The notes beneath the pieces are model-generated. The model ran no database searches, was not told the DNA's origin, and saw only the letters and a list, made by a program, of their open reading frames with translations. From Elmis aenea (lineage: Eukaryota > Arthropoda > Insecta > Coleoptera > Elmidae), in the NCBI GenBank assembly GCA_947652605.1, contig OX393576.1:51870966-51934965 (forward strand): a stretch of 64,000 nt of DNA. The letters are read 5' to 3'. Shown here piece by piece: positions 9,701-21,700 of this stretch (positions are counted from its first letter, which is position 1; each line of letters begins with the position of its first letter). The translations under genes were made by a program, and so were the position numbers.

Positions 9701-12700
9701 TGGAGCAAACGCGGTAAGACTCTTAAAACACCTAAACTAATTCAACCACCAAACACATAAATTTCAAATTTAGGTTAATCCAGAATGGAGGATCATTGAT
9801 CAGTTTGCAGTTCATGAAGTACAGAACGTATTTACCTTGGATGCCCTAAAATCGTCCCATCAGATTTCTATTAAAGTAAACAATCCAATAGAAATTAATG
9901 ACATATTTGATAGAATTTCTTATGCTAAAGGTAAGCCGCATTGTATGTTATGTTCTATTTTGTGGATACTGTTCGTAAACAGTTTTTGAGGTCTTTTTTC
10001 CAAGCTTTGTTTTTGAGTTAAAACCGCTTCAAAAGTTTTCTGAAAGGACATGTTTTGTTCGCCTTAATAGGTGATATCATAAGGAAATAGTTGCTAAACT
10101 GGAAAATTGTACGATATTTGTAGCTATTAGAAATAATAGTTGAAGCTAGAGTGGTTGTACTCAAAAGTGGACCGCGAGATGCGCAAAGAGAGAGGATCGC
10201 GATTGATATTTAAACTTTTCTAAAACGTTGAGCTGTGATTTACAGGTTATAACCACGTTGCTGAGACAGGCCGATGTTTTTAGGTAGCGCAGTAATAAAC
10301 GCTTTGGAACAGTTTTGGTTTCTGCGTCACAGTCCACTTCTGAGTAAAACCACTCTAACTCATGATACGAGTAATTCTTTTACTTCTTTGCAACAAGCAC
10401 ACCCTGATGTCACCTATTAAGCACAAAAAGTCTGCTACAACAAAAGTTTTGATACCACGTGTACCAGAAACTCAAGTAAAGCCGCCAAATAAGCACTAAA
10501 GAATAAATTGATATGTGGCAAAAGTTGCCAAGTTTTGAAATTGTTTAAACCATTTTTATCTCATTTTGTAGGTGCCACAATAATTAGAATGATGGAACAT
10601 TTTCTTACTACCGACGTTTTCAGGAAGGGTCTAACAAATTATTTAAACGATAGGTAAGTTAACCATTTGATACATGCGCAATAATTTTATCGTTCAATTT
10701 GCAGACAATATAGTAGCGCTGAACAAGATGACTTATGGCAAGCCCTAACTCAACAAGCCCATGAAGATGGTGTATTTGAAAAAGATATGTCAGTAAAAAA
10801 AATAATGGATACTTGGACATTGCAAACAGGTTTTCCAGTTGTTACTGTTCATCGCAAATACGACGATAATTCCGCCACTTTAGAACAAGAACGATTTTTA
10901 CTAGAAAAGGCCAATGAAAATAATGACTTATCTATGTGGTGGATTCCAATAACTTATCAAAGTTATAATTCCACTGTAAAATCCGTTTGGATGCGAGGCA
11001 AACCTGAAATAACCATACAAAATTTTGGTTCTAGTCCCACCGAATGGGTTTTGGTTAACATACAGCAAACAGGGTATTACAGAGTTGATTATGACCTATC
11101 GAACTGGCAAATGCTTACGCGGCAGTTACTTGACGAAGAAAATTATTTGAAGATTAGCGCAGCTAACCGAGCCCAGTTACTAGATGACGCTTTAAATCTT
11201 GCTGTGGCTGGATATTTAGATTATGAAGTAGCTTTGAATGTTACACAATATTTGGTTCACGAACGGGAGTTCGTTCCGTGGAAAGCAGCTTTTAATGCCC
11301 TTGATTATTTGTTTGATATGCTTGTACATACTGCACATTTTGATAAATATAAGGTAAGAACAACAGGTAAAAGCCATTTTTTATAATTATGTCGAAGTGT
11401 AGGATAGAAAATATACTACCTGATTTGATTTTTGCTATTTACAAGTGTATGCAAGACTGCATATAAATATCAACATAATTGTCATAGTAACCATATCGAC
11501 TTCCTAGCAACTAATATGAAGCAGTCTTCCAAAGAAGCCCACAATTCTTCGCCCACAATTCTTCGCCCACAATTCTTCGCCCACAATTTTTTGCCTCCAC
11601 AATTCTTCGCCCACAATTCTTCGCCGCCACAATTCTTTGCCGCCACAATTCTTCGCCGCCACAATTTTTCGCCGCATACAAGCATATCACACATTTTATT
11701 TGTAAATGTGATTGTTTTTATTTTTAACGTAATTTTTACAGAATATTTTACATTAGCCTAAAGTTGATTCTTGTATATTAATACTTCTTCTTTTAATATT
11801 ATGTTTAAAAATTGGTACATAAATTGCGTTGTTGTGATTTTTAATCTTATTTTGTTAGTGTAGTATGAATAAACCTAACCTAATCTAACCTGACCTAACC
11901 TAATGTAAAAAAATCTGTGAAAAATACGTTATAAATAAAAACAATCACATTTACAAAAAAAAAACATTGTGATATGCTTGTATGCGGCGAAAAATTGTGG
12001 CGGCGAAGAATTGTGGCGGCAAAGAATTGTGGCGGCGAAGAATTGTGGGCGAAGAATTGTGGAGGCGAAGAATTGTGGGCGAAGAATTGTGGGCGAAGAA
12101 TTTTCTGGACAAGCTTAACCCTTTGGTTCCTTGTGGTTTCACCGAGAAACCACCTTTCAAATAATTTATTATATGATACCTAGTGACCAAGCTTTAAAAC
12201 CACTATTGCTATTCTATGTCTTATAGCACCATCTCTTGGCAAAAAGCAAAAGTTCGTACTAAAATAGGTCCGTATACCAAAATTTCATTTAAATGTTTTG
12301 CATGGTGTAAGTCGACTTGTCAAACAGTGGTAAATCGCAAGAAAATATTAAATTTTACGCAATTAGTGGATTGTAATGGCTGGTAAGTAAATTTATCAGT
12401 GAATTATGATCAGGTGATAATTTGTTTATGGATTTGCTTTTAAATTCGAAGTTATAAAAAATATTTATAAAAATATGCGAAGATGGAATAGACGACAAGG
12501 ACATAATGAAGAAAATAGGCAGAGGAAAGAATATGATAAAAACATTACATCCAATCTTGTGGAATAAAAACCTTACAAGAAAAACAAAGTAAATATATTT
12601 AAAACGATAATAGAACCAGTATTGACATATGGGGCAGAGATATGGGTAAGGGACAAATCAATGAATCAAAGACTACTCTCGGCCGAGATGGCATATTGGA

Positions 12701-15041
12701 GAAGATGCTGCGGCCTATCCTTGTACGATCACGTTAGAAATGAGGACATCAGAGATAAAATGAAAATAAAAGGCACTATTATCGATCATATAAATGAAAA
12801 ACAGTTAAGATGGTACGGACATCTGCGCAGAATGAAGGAAGAAAGAATACCAATAAAAGTATGGAACTGGACTCCAGCACAAAGAAATAAACGAGGGAGA
12901 CCACGGAAGATGTGGAAAAACAACATAGATGAGGAAATGAAAAAGAGAGGTTTACGAGAAGATGACTGGAACGATAAGGATAAATGGCGATTAGGATGCG
13001 AGAAGCGGCAATAGCTGCAAATACTCGCTATATATATATAAAAATATATAAAGCGTGTTTCTTGTGCGCCATTGGTTATCTGATGAAACCACCGCTTTTT
13101 TTTCTATTATTGTAAAAAAAAAATTATGTTAATTTTAATTAATTTTAAGTTAAGAAGTGAATGATAATTTTTTTTTATTGAAAAAAATTATTTTGGGTTG
13201 AAAGTAAATTTATTTATTATTAAATTATTGAACACCATAGAAAGGGAAAGTGTTTTTTTTTGTCCCAGTGGTTATCTGATAAAACCACCGACTTTTTTTC
13301 TATTTAAAAAAAAAATATTACAAACAGATTTTTTTATTGTTCATGTTATGGTATTTTAAGTTAATAAAGTATGTAAATATTTTTTTTCTTTTTATCAATA
13401 AAACTTATTTTGGGTTAACAAGAAATACGAATCCATAGACATAAATGTGTGTTTCTGTTTATAAAAATTAAAATAAAATAAAATAATTGAACTAATTGTA
13501 AGAAATATTGAGAAAGGATATTTAAAATTTCACAAACATTTTAGGATAACTGTTGACTTTTTATGATTAATTTTGTTTTAGAAATACATGTTGTACATCA
13601 CGAATGGAATATATCGAGATGTTGGATTTAGTGAAACCCCTACAGATGATCAACTTACAGTTTATACGAGAATAGAGGTCTTATGGCGATCATGTTTACT
13701 TGGAAGCTGGGATTGTATGCGCAACTCAGTTATTCAATTCCAAAACTGGCGAAACTCACCGGATCCCGATAATAACAACCCGTAATACTATCGAATTCAC
13801 TTTAAACACGCGATTTAATTTATAATGTTCTAGGATATCACCAGATTTAAAAAGCGTGGTTTATTGTACAGCAATCAGAGCTGGAGGGCAGGAAGAATGG
13901 GATTTTGCTTGGACGCGTTATCTGAATACAAATGTAGTTTCCGAAAAAGAAGTCATCATGTCTGCTTTGGGCTGTTCAAAGGAAACGTGGATTCTTAGCC
14001 GGTATTTGCATTGGGCTGTTACAGAGGAATCCGGTATTAGAAAACAAGATGCCGCTAGAGTATTCACTGCTGTTAGTGCTAATGTTATTGGACATGAATT
14101 GGCTTACAAGTTTTTCAAAAATAACTGGGATAAGATAAAAAAACAGTAAGTGTGATCATTGCTTTTGGTTCTTTGGTTCTCTACAATTTTGAGATCAAGG
14201 CACACTTTCAATTCTTTTGATGATAGGTACCTACACTAATAAATATGCAGGGTGACCAACTTGTGTGTATCTCCTTAATATGGGGTTTATTATTATAAAG
14301 AATAGAAAATAGATTAGAGTAAGAACCTTTGGTGAAGATTTTGACCTACAAAATCTAAAATTATTTCTAACCACACCGAGTGTTTTGTTTACGCGTACCA
14401 ATACGTACAATTTTTGCTTTAAATAGAACACCCTGTATTTTTTAAATATTTAAGATTTTAAATCATATTCCCTACCAAAAATGTATGAGGCTTTTTGTAA
14501 CTAAAATCAACCATTTTTCAATCATTTACGGTTTTTTGGACAGAGGCGCAAGAAAAATGTGTTGCAAGACCAACATTTTCTCCTTATTTATCACTTTAGT
14601 TAAATTTGTGGTACACAACTGTGTTAAAGAATTATCGATTTACCATATCGTTATTAGATAAAAATTATTTTTACAGCATGGGATCCTCAGTAATGACGTT
14701 AAATTCTATTGCAAAAGCTTGTACTTCCGATTTCAACTCTCAACAGGACTTGGATGATGTAAGTATGGTTAAACAATAATAAAATAAACTTAATTAGCTG
14801 ATTTTTTTTACGCATTGTATGTATCCTACAATTTAATTTAAAATTTGATACCTTCAGTTACTTTATCGTTTTTATTATTTTTTAGTTAAAAGCATTCGTT
14901 AAAAGGCAGGGCTCAGAATTAACAGAAGTTGCAAGAACGCTTCAACAGTCCATAGAACAAATAGAGGTGAACGTTAGATGGATGAAAAATTATTACCTCG
15001 ATATAGTGCAATGGCTATCCTCCTTTAAGGCTATCAGTTAG
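6731..15041 (+). CDS. Aminopeptidase N-like M1 zinc metallopeptidase, type II membrane form (gene A)
   Basis: Exons: 6731-7461, 7513-7671, 7823-8116, 9530-9713, 9774-9930, 10572-10653, 10705-11353, 13582-13781, 13834-14145, 14677-14758, 14886-15041; 3006 nt, 1001 aa. A splice acceptor ends at 6745, so ATG 6749 (995 aa) is the likelier start. M1 family enzymes remove neutral N-terminal residues from peptides at the cell surface. Seen: a basic cytosolic tail, a membrane segment at about residues 36-57, a Ser/Thr-rich stalk to about 112, GAMENWG (exon 3), HELAH plus WLNEGF (exon 4, zinc ligands H, H, E), RISYAKG with the catalytic Tyr (exons 5-6), and an ERAP1-like C-terminal helical domain with [13 protein letters not shown] (exon 7). 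The C-terminus lacks a hydrophobic tail, so anchoring is N-terminal, unlike genes B and C. It lacks three introns present in B and C. All key residues are intact. Substrate is unknown. Confidence 0.93.
8160..9056. mobile_element. Possible piggyBac-type MITE in intron 3 of gene A
   Basis: TTAA (8156-8159) precedes CCCTTAAGTGGGCGCGC, and the inverted right end, CTCTGACCGGGCGCGCC, is followed by TTAA (9057-9060). TTAA duplication and CCC-like ends are piggyBac hallmarks. The inverted ends match only partly, chiefly through GGGCGCGC. It is non-coding and contains the 342-bp MITE 8304-8645. Confidence 0.45.
8304..8645. mobile_element. MITE with AGCTGCGTTCACA ends, copy 1
   Basis: Inverted ends begin AAGCTGCGTTCACAGAG, followed by AAAAGTATTGTATTGTATTG-like sequence; the right end mirrors this with CAATACAATGCAATAC and CGCAGCTT. 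A close relative with the same internal order lies at 54291-54619 in an intron of gene C. No protein is encoded. TA or TTA target duplication is possible, but the two copies do not settle which. Confidence 0.75.
10068..10416. mobile_element. Possible TTAA-flanked MITE in intron 5 of gene A
   Basis: TTAA-TAGGTGATATCA (from 10064) is mirrored by TGATGTCACCTA-TTAA (to 10420), with one mismatch in 12. The inverted repeat is short, so the call is tentative. It encloses the TA-flanked MITE 10149-10355. Confidence 0.35.
10149..10355. mobile_element. TA-flanked MITE (207 bp)
   Basis: The left end GAGTGGTTGTACTCAAAAG and the inverted right end GAGTGGTTTTACTCAGAAG agree at 17 of 19 positions, with TA on both sides (10147-10148, 10356-10357). 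This fits a non-autonomous Tc1/mariner element. It is non-coding and lies within intron 5 of gene A. Confidence 0.75.
11538..12112. mobile_element. Foldback element with tandem-repeat arms
   Basis: The left arm (11538-11676) is a tandem array of CACAATTCTTCGCC-type units. The right arm (11974-12112) is the same array inverted (GGCGAAGAATTGTG units). Inside, CGCATACAAGCATATCACA and the following AATGTGATTGTTTTTATTT are also mirrored at 11930-11990. The core has CCTAACCTAATCTAACC-like runs at 11873-11903. No transposase was seen. It sits in intron 7 of gene A. Apparent reading frames in the arms are repeat artefacts. Confidence 0.8.
12482..13014 (+). pseudogene. 5'-truncated non-LTR retrotransposon, reverse transcriptase C-terminus
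   Basis: An open frame at 12622-13014 encodes the classic C-terminal region of RTE-like reverse transcriptases: TYGAEIW, then [26 protein letters not shown] and RGRPRKMW. Upstream coding (12482-12600, up to NLTRKTK) is joined only through a one-base frameshift near 12590. An AT-rich tail with TATATATATATA follows the stop. The 5' end is missing, as usual for target-primed insertions. It lies in intron 7 of gene A. Confidence 0.85.
13048..13445. repeat. Two diverged direct repeats of about 200 bp
   Basis: GGTTATCTGATGAAACCACC (13074-13093) recurs as GGTTATCTGATAAAACCACC near 13270. Both are followed by a T-run, CTATT and, later, TTATTTTGGGTT. This is a tandem duplication with AT-rich divergence inside intron 7 of gene A. 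Confidence 0.6.
14246..14640 (+). mobile_element. Fragment of a CAGGGTG-type foldback arm in intron 9 of gene A
   Basis: It starts CAGGGTGACCAACTTGTG and has the internal inverted end AACACCCTGTATTT (about 14430). The following sequence resembles the bodies of the arms at 4511 and 26707. The far end is lost. Confidence 0.55.
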
Positions 15042-15352
15042 CAGATACAAGATTTGTAAACGATTAAATTTTTTGCAAAAACCAAAGAGATTCGTTTGCA
15101 AAAATGTTGAATGCTAGGATCCCAAGAAGTATGCACAATTGAAATATACGTACCGTACACTGGAAGTGTTCATTGCCATCACACATCTCAACTCGCGTCT
15201 CTATTGTGAGACCTTGATGCGGCGGTCTTGAATACTGTATATTGTGTCACGCTGGCGTCGTCACGACACAGTATTTTATGATTATGATTTTTGCAGTGAA
15301 CGTAATGTATAATGACATTTTTAAATCAGATGTTTTTATGTTGTTTTCTTGA

Positions 15353-15358
15353 AATAAA
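15353..15358 (+). terminator. Candidate poly(A) signal of gene A
   Basis: AATAAA lies 312 bp after the stop of gene A. A further AATAAA occurs at about 15603, so use of this one is likely but not certain. Confidence 0.5.
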
Positions 15359-15643
15359 CGTGGTCTTTTCGTTCTTAAATTAATTTTTATAATGTGATTT
15401 TCTGCTTTTAGATAATTATTGATTTCTTTGATATATCCTAAGGTACTGGGTCGTACAAAAAATTACTTAATAGGACTTAAGTCATTTACTGTATGTAATA
15501 AATATATTTAATTAGTTTTATATACATTTTTATATTAATTTATCTTATAAGTTTGATTAGAACTAAATGTAGTAGATTGATAAGGCTGCCAAAAAATTGT
15601 GAAATAAATTATGTATGTGTATATTGACTAATTATTTAATTAA

Positions 15644-15649
15644 TTTATT
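15644..15649 (-). terminator. Candidate poly(A) signal of gene B
   Basis: AATAAA on the minus strand, about 143 bp downstream of the gene B stop at 15792. Confidence 0.5.
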
Positions 15650-15791
15650 GTTCAACTACAAACTTAATATCCCACAATCAAAAGTAAACTTTTTTATATA
15701 CACCCAAATATTTTCAAATTTAAACAAGGTTACGACGGCATAGATAATGCAAAACATAAAAAAAACAAATTAAATATTGATTAAAGTTACG

Positions 15792-18700
15792 TTATAAATA
15801 TTGCATTAAATATGAAGCAACTGATAAAATTATGACGGTTGCACATGGTTTAATCACAGATTGGCCATCATCATCTTGTCCAAAATAGTCATTTAGTTCT
15901 GTTTCCACAGATTTAGCCCAAATTAAATTTGCTTTGGCGTTTTCAATTGCACTAGTAGCTGCAACTGCGGCATCTTTAAGATCTTCATAGTTTTCATTTA
16001 CAAAAGTTTCGAACTGCAAAGTAAAATAAATTTAGCATACCATAAAATTTATGAATTTATATTTTCGTTGTTTTTAATTTAACCGTACGTAACGAAATGT
16101 AATATGTTTAATTTTTAAAATTACCGCATATATATCGTTTATGTTAGACCTTTTTCAATTTGAAGTTTTCATCATTTCACATTTACGTATTGAAAGATTT
16201 TATTCGAGTTTAATGATCATGATTTTTTTATTTTCTCTTAAAGGGGTTTTGGCAAAAATATGGATTTTTTTAATTCATTTGTGATCAGTTGTCAAGACAG
16301 AGTTAATAAAATACACGCAACATAATTTATAAGCTAGGCTAGAAGATAGATTTAGTATGAAACGTTCGGTAAAATTGATTTTTATTTTGTACTATGTTGT
16401 TATTTAACAAAATTTCTTCCTACCTAATGAAATGAAAAATGCTACTCCTATGTGATAATTAATGTAAGTTAAAATATAATTAATCATAAGATTAAAAAAT
16501 TAAATAATTTTTTTAGCTACCTACTTTCACTTAAACTATTATTTTACAAAATAATTTATTTTAGTGGATTTTAAAACGAAAATTTGTTTCATACGGATTC
16601 CAAATGGCAAATTAAACAGTCAGTAAAGTTGGTTTAAGGTGTACAACAATAATTACAATACATTAAATAGAATTTATCATTTCATTTACGCGTTTCATAC
16701 AAGTCTTACTTAAAAAAAAAATAATTAAAAAATTATAATGAATACAGCAACAAAATACAACAAAATCGCGATTAACGGTTGCTTGAAACAATTTATTTTA
16801 ATACAGCACCTGGATAATAATTAATAAAGGACGCACGAATAGTAACCAACTTTTTGTTTACATAAAATACGTTTAAGATCAGTTTTTGAAGATACTGACT
16901 GTACGTATAGTTTTTGTATATTTTTTCAAACACATAATTTACGATAAGTGTACACCAGTTTATTTTTGTATAAACCTGTCTTATAACAAGGATGAAATCT
17001 AGGTTTTTTAAGTAAAATTCAAAATTTAAAGAATTTTTTTAAAACATCCAAAGTTTGTATTGGAATATAAATATAACGTCAGTAAACATTTGTTAAAAAT
17101 ATTTGGCTACAATACACATAAGTTTGGGCCACTGTATGAATGAATATTGTTCATGACATTCCAGTAACGTTTTTGAGTAAAAACTCGTTTTACGCATAAA
17201 ACTTACACTTATTCCCTTTTACCCCATGGTGTTTAGAGTTAACACTAATATTGTGATGAATGCACACAACTTTTTTTTAACAGTGTATTATTAACATAAA
17301 AAGACGTTTTTGATTTTAGTGAAATAAATACCTCTTGGGGTGTGTTTCTTGTAGTCGAGAAAATAATAATTGTTATAACATCAAACAATTTGAATAAGTG
17401 ACCAATTTAAAACGAACTTGTGTTTTAAAACTTATCTGTAATCATAAAGGATTTCAAAAACGATTTGAAAACAAAACGAAATAAAGCAGTTTTGATAAGG
17501 TAGATGACAACTTAATTTGAAAAAAAGTATTTAGTGACAAAGAAACGTTCTCAAGTAAATTTGATAATTGAGAACGGTATTACTAGATGTTGTTATATTT
17601 TTAATTTATGTAACTAAAACAAAACTGCACTACTGCGCCCGTAAAAATGATGTGGTTTATGATTGAGGTTAACGTTTTTACAAACTATATACCTAAAGAA
17701 GAGGTGCATTTTATATTGTGTGCTTAGTTCTAGTAGTAGGTATTTTTTTTACATTGTTTGTATACTTTAATTATATGTGTTACGGAATATTTTGATTATT
17801 TATAGATTCATATAATGTCATAATTATTGCTAGTAAGGAACAAATATATAAATTTAGATGTTTTACGCTCTATTTGAAACTTTATTACCTTTCTCGAGCA
17901 TTTTTTTCGCAACTAGCCACAGCTCTGAGTTGAACATCAAAAATATTATAAGCCAGCCACTCACTGTGCAACGCAGCGGTACGATTGTTTGCTGCGAAGA
18001 AATTTGAGCGTGTGTGGCTCAATACAACACGGCAACAGGCAACACGTTGAACCGACATTGGACGGCAGACAAACAGTTTTTTTTTCTGCTGCAGTACGAC
18101 GCATCCAACACAGTAGGTATACTGCGGCGTTGGATCGCGAGTGGCGGGCGAATTAGCCCCGTTGACATGAAGCGTGAATTCACGATCGTGAGTGACGTAC
18201 GTGGAGTCAAGGTTTTCAAATTTCACGATTTGATCATTTCTTCTTTCGTGGCAAGAGTTTACACTGGTATCTAGTCACAGTCGTGAAAATGCAGTCGTTG
18301 GAGGCAGAAGCATGTCAAGTTATGTGTGAGTTGTTAGGACGAAGTATTTTGAAAAAAACTTCAGAAAGAAAAAGAAAGCAGAGAAGATGGTGGACAAGGG
18401 AATGGATTCTTCGAAGAGGTCGGACTAATTTAACTGAAGAGCTTTCCGAGTATCCCGAAGATTTCAAAAATTTGCTTAGAATGTCGGAACACCATTTTCA
18501 GTATTTATTGGAACGTGTTGGTCCCAAAATTCAGAAAAAAGATACTAATATGAGAGAAGCTATACCGGCAAAAACGAAATTGGAAATAACTCTTCGATAT
18601 TTAGCTACTGGGGACTCTTTTAAAAGTTTGGAATTTTTATTTGGGGTTCCCAAATCATCAATAAGTAAATTCATCGAACAGGTTCTGGATGCAGTGTGTG

Positions 18701-21700
18701 ATAATTTAAAAGAATTTATGAAGGCAAGTGAAAAATATTCAGTCATAGTTACATAAATAATCTATTTGCCCCAAAATATACAAAACAAAAACTTTAGTAA
18801 TAACTCATTGCGGAAGATAACTCGGAAATCCTATATCTGCGTCACTCTTCTTCAAAATGTGAGCAGCCATAATGGGTCACTTGCTTGCGTATCTGTTCAC
18901 GATTGACTACACGATACAAAAATCAAACATGTTTGATATAGTCCCGAACGCAGTTGGTTCGGTTCGTGGAAGAATATTTACCATTCGTATTTCACGAATC
19001 AGTAGTTTACATGGAGTGTGGTTCACGAAAGCTTGGCTCACATACGTGATTCACGCCCGTGTCAACGGGGCTTTTTTGACAGAAAGAACTAAATAAAGCT
19101 CCCATTAGACGATTTATATAAAAAAAAAATGTTTTTATGTTTGTTTCCTAATCTAGACAAGAAAATGCTGGCCATCATTTTTAAGTAAGGTAATTTCTGT
19201 TGCTCAAATACTTAATTGTAGATATTGTCAATAATATTCAGTAAATTGCTTGTAGGCATTTATTTTGTATGATAGTATGATAAGGTATTGGACGAGCTCA
19301 GTGGCGTGGGCAGGATGCTTCCATGAGGGGGTTAACAAACGCAAAAACAGTTGAGGCAAAAAGAGCCGAAGACCTTTTTTTAGCACAAAATTTACAGTTC
19401 TCCGTATCTATAACGACTTGCGAACCTATGGGGGGTTCTACCCCCCCCCTGACCCCCTCCTGCCTACGCCACTGGACGAGCTTCTTTTAAATTATTTCAT
19501 CACAGAGTTTATAACCGATGATTACAAAGTTAGTTTCGATTTTATTTGATTGTTTTTATAACAGGATTTTTAAATTTTGATAAGTTATATTTTTTAAATC
19601 TAGTTGTAAACTAATGTACTAAAGATTTAATTTTCGCTGCAACTAAATGTGATTCATTACATTTTTTATTACATTTTGTTAAAGGCACTTTCTGTTTATT
19701 CGAAAATGAAATTTTACAGTTAATGTATGCAAAATATTGCGATTTATGATTTAAATGACATCCTTAATAAAATTTTAGCTAAAGAATTGGAACAGGATAA
19801 AATTTTCCCTCAGTATTCTAATGTTAGGTAAATATACATTATTAGGTAAATGTACCTATACATTTTTTGGGGTTGCAAGCATCTACCACCGCTAAACTAA
19901 TGCACATTTTCCGGTAACTGTGCATTTACCCGTTTTTTTTTTTTAAATTGTTGCTGTTGGTGTTTCGACAGTTAGGTCATTACACCGGATTTACTGATTT
20001 ATTTTTGCCGATATTGTACTTTTTTCTGCGTCCGGCCAGAAAACCAGTCGTTACCGATCAATTTTTAGGCGGGAAAATACGTCTTTATGGCCTAGACCAG
20101 AAAGTAAGTGGTTGCCATGGTAATAACAGTCTTTAACGGCCTAGGCCGGCAAGTTGCCATGGTGATGTTGTTTTGTTGATTTGCGCTCGCAAACAAGCGT
20201 CATTATACCACCAAGCGAGTTTTCACCTGTGGTTTGTTAAGTTATTGTTTAATTATGGATGGTGATGATAGTGATTTTGTTGTCAGTGGCGGACGCAGAA
20301 AAAATATTTTACGTAATATACCCGTAAAGTGTCTTTACTGGGCTCGTATCCTATCAGGACTCGCCAAGGCTCGTCCCAAAACTGTCTATTCGTCCAGTAA
20401 AGTACCACTTTCCGGTCTTGTTACGTAAATGACTATAACCGTAACTGGGTACCTTTGTTATCGGTCATTAGTATTTAAATTTTGAGTAGGACTACTTACT
20501 ATTTGAACTTGTTCTTCTGTTGTCAATTTATCAGCTAAACCAACTATAACAGTACTTAGAGCATTTAAACCCCCATAGCTACAAAATAAACAAAAATCAA
20601 ATATTTTGACCCACTTTGATTAAACATCACTAACTTTGCTGCGATTTCGGAAAAGTTCATTTGTAAGAATTCGAATGCAACATCAATTCCTTCAGAGAAT
20701 GCATGTACAGCAGTAAAAGCGGATTGGGCATCTTGCTTTCGAATACCTGAGGTTGGATCTACTGACTTCTTTAAGTAACTGAAACAAACATGTTTCTATT
20801 AATATATATATACAGGGTGTGTAAAAATTGGCGGAAGCGCTACACGTGGCGATGTTCTTCGTAAAATTCTAAGTCGAAAATCTTGATACAAAAATGTTGT
20901 ACCATACCTCCTATGGCCTCAGGAACCATTTAAAGAAAAAAAAAATTGGCAACATTGCATACATTGATTTGCGTTTGGACATTTTTTCATCAGTAATTTT
21001 TACTTAGGTACTTACAATTTTTGTTCGAACTGAAAGCCTTCAGTTCGTAAACATAGCTGCAAACTTTTGGGTATCGTAAAACATAAACTAGAAATAATTA
21101 CGAGAAAAACAGATATGACAGCTAATGACAATGTTGCCATATGTATTATTTTCATTCAAATCAGTGATTTACATATTTTCAACACCAATTTTTGAAAGGA
21201 AGAACACAATATCTAGGAAAAAATACTATTCGAAATTTATTTTTATTCTAAATTGCAGCTTTTTTATTTGCAAGTATTAAATAATAACGCTTATTAAAGG
21301 ACTAAATGTCAAAACTTTGAGGACCTCTTGCAGACACAGCAAGCATTGTACAACATTTTCGTATCAAGATTTTCGACTTAGAATTTTACGAAGAACATCG
21401 CCACGTGTAGCGCTTCCGCCAATTTTTACACACCCTGTATATACCGAGTGTAACTGAAATCAGGCTCACCCCCTTTTTTCTTTTTAGTTTTGAATTTAGA
21501 CAAAAGAAATTTTAGACATGTAATATGTGCAAAAAACTGGATTATTTGAACATGGGTGCACTTTTGTTTCACTTCCGGTTTCGCCGGAAATGGCCATAAC
21601 TTTGTTATTTTAAATGGAACACCAGGTATATTTTTACATTTTTGGAAAGAGGAAGTGATTTTGGACACAACTGCACTATTTTGGTTAATTTTTATAACCT

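Larger units (their letters stand above)
15042..15791. other. Convergent 3' region of genes A and B
   Basis: Only 750 bp separate the stop codons of genes A (plus) and B (minus). Poly(A) signals exist for both strands (15353-15358 plus; 15644-15649 on the minus strand), so the 3' UTRs are short and may abut or overlap. No other gene was seen. Confidence 0.7.

Noticed and set aside
11432..12190. Several overlapping frames on both strands
   Set aside because: They read through the tandem-repeat arms of a foldback and mirror each other.
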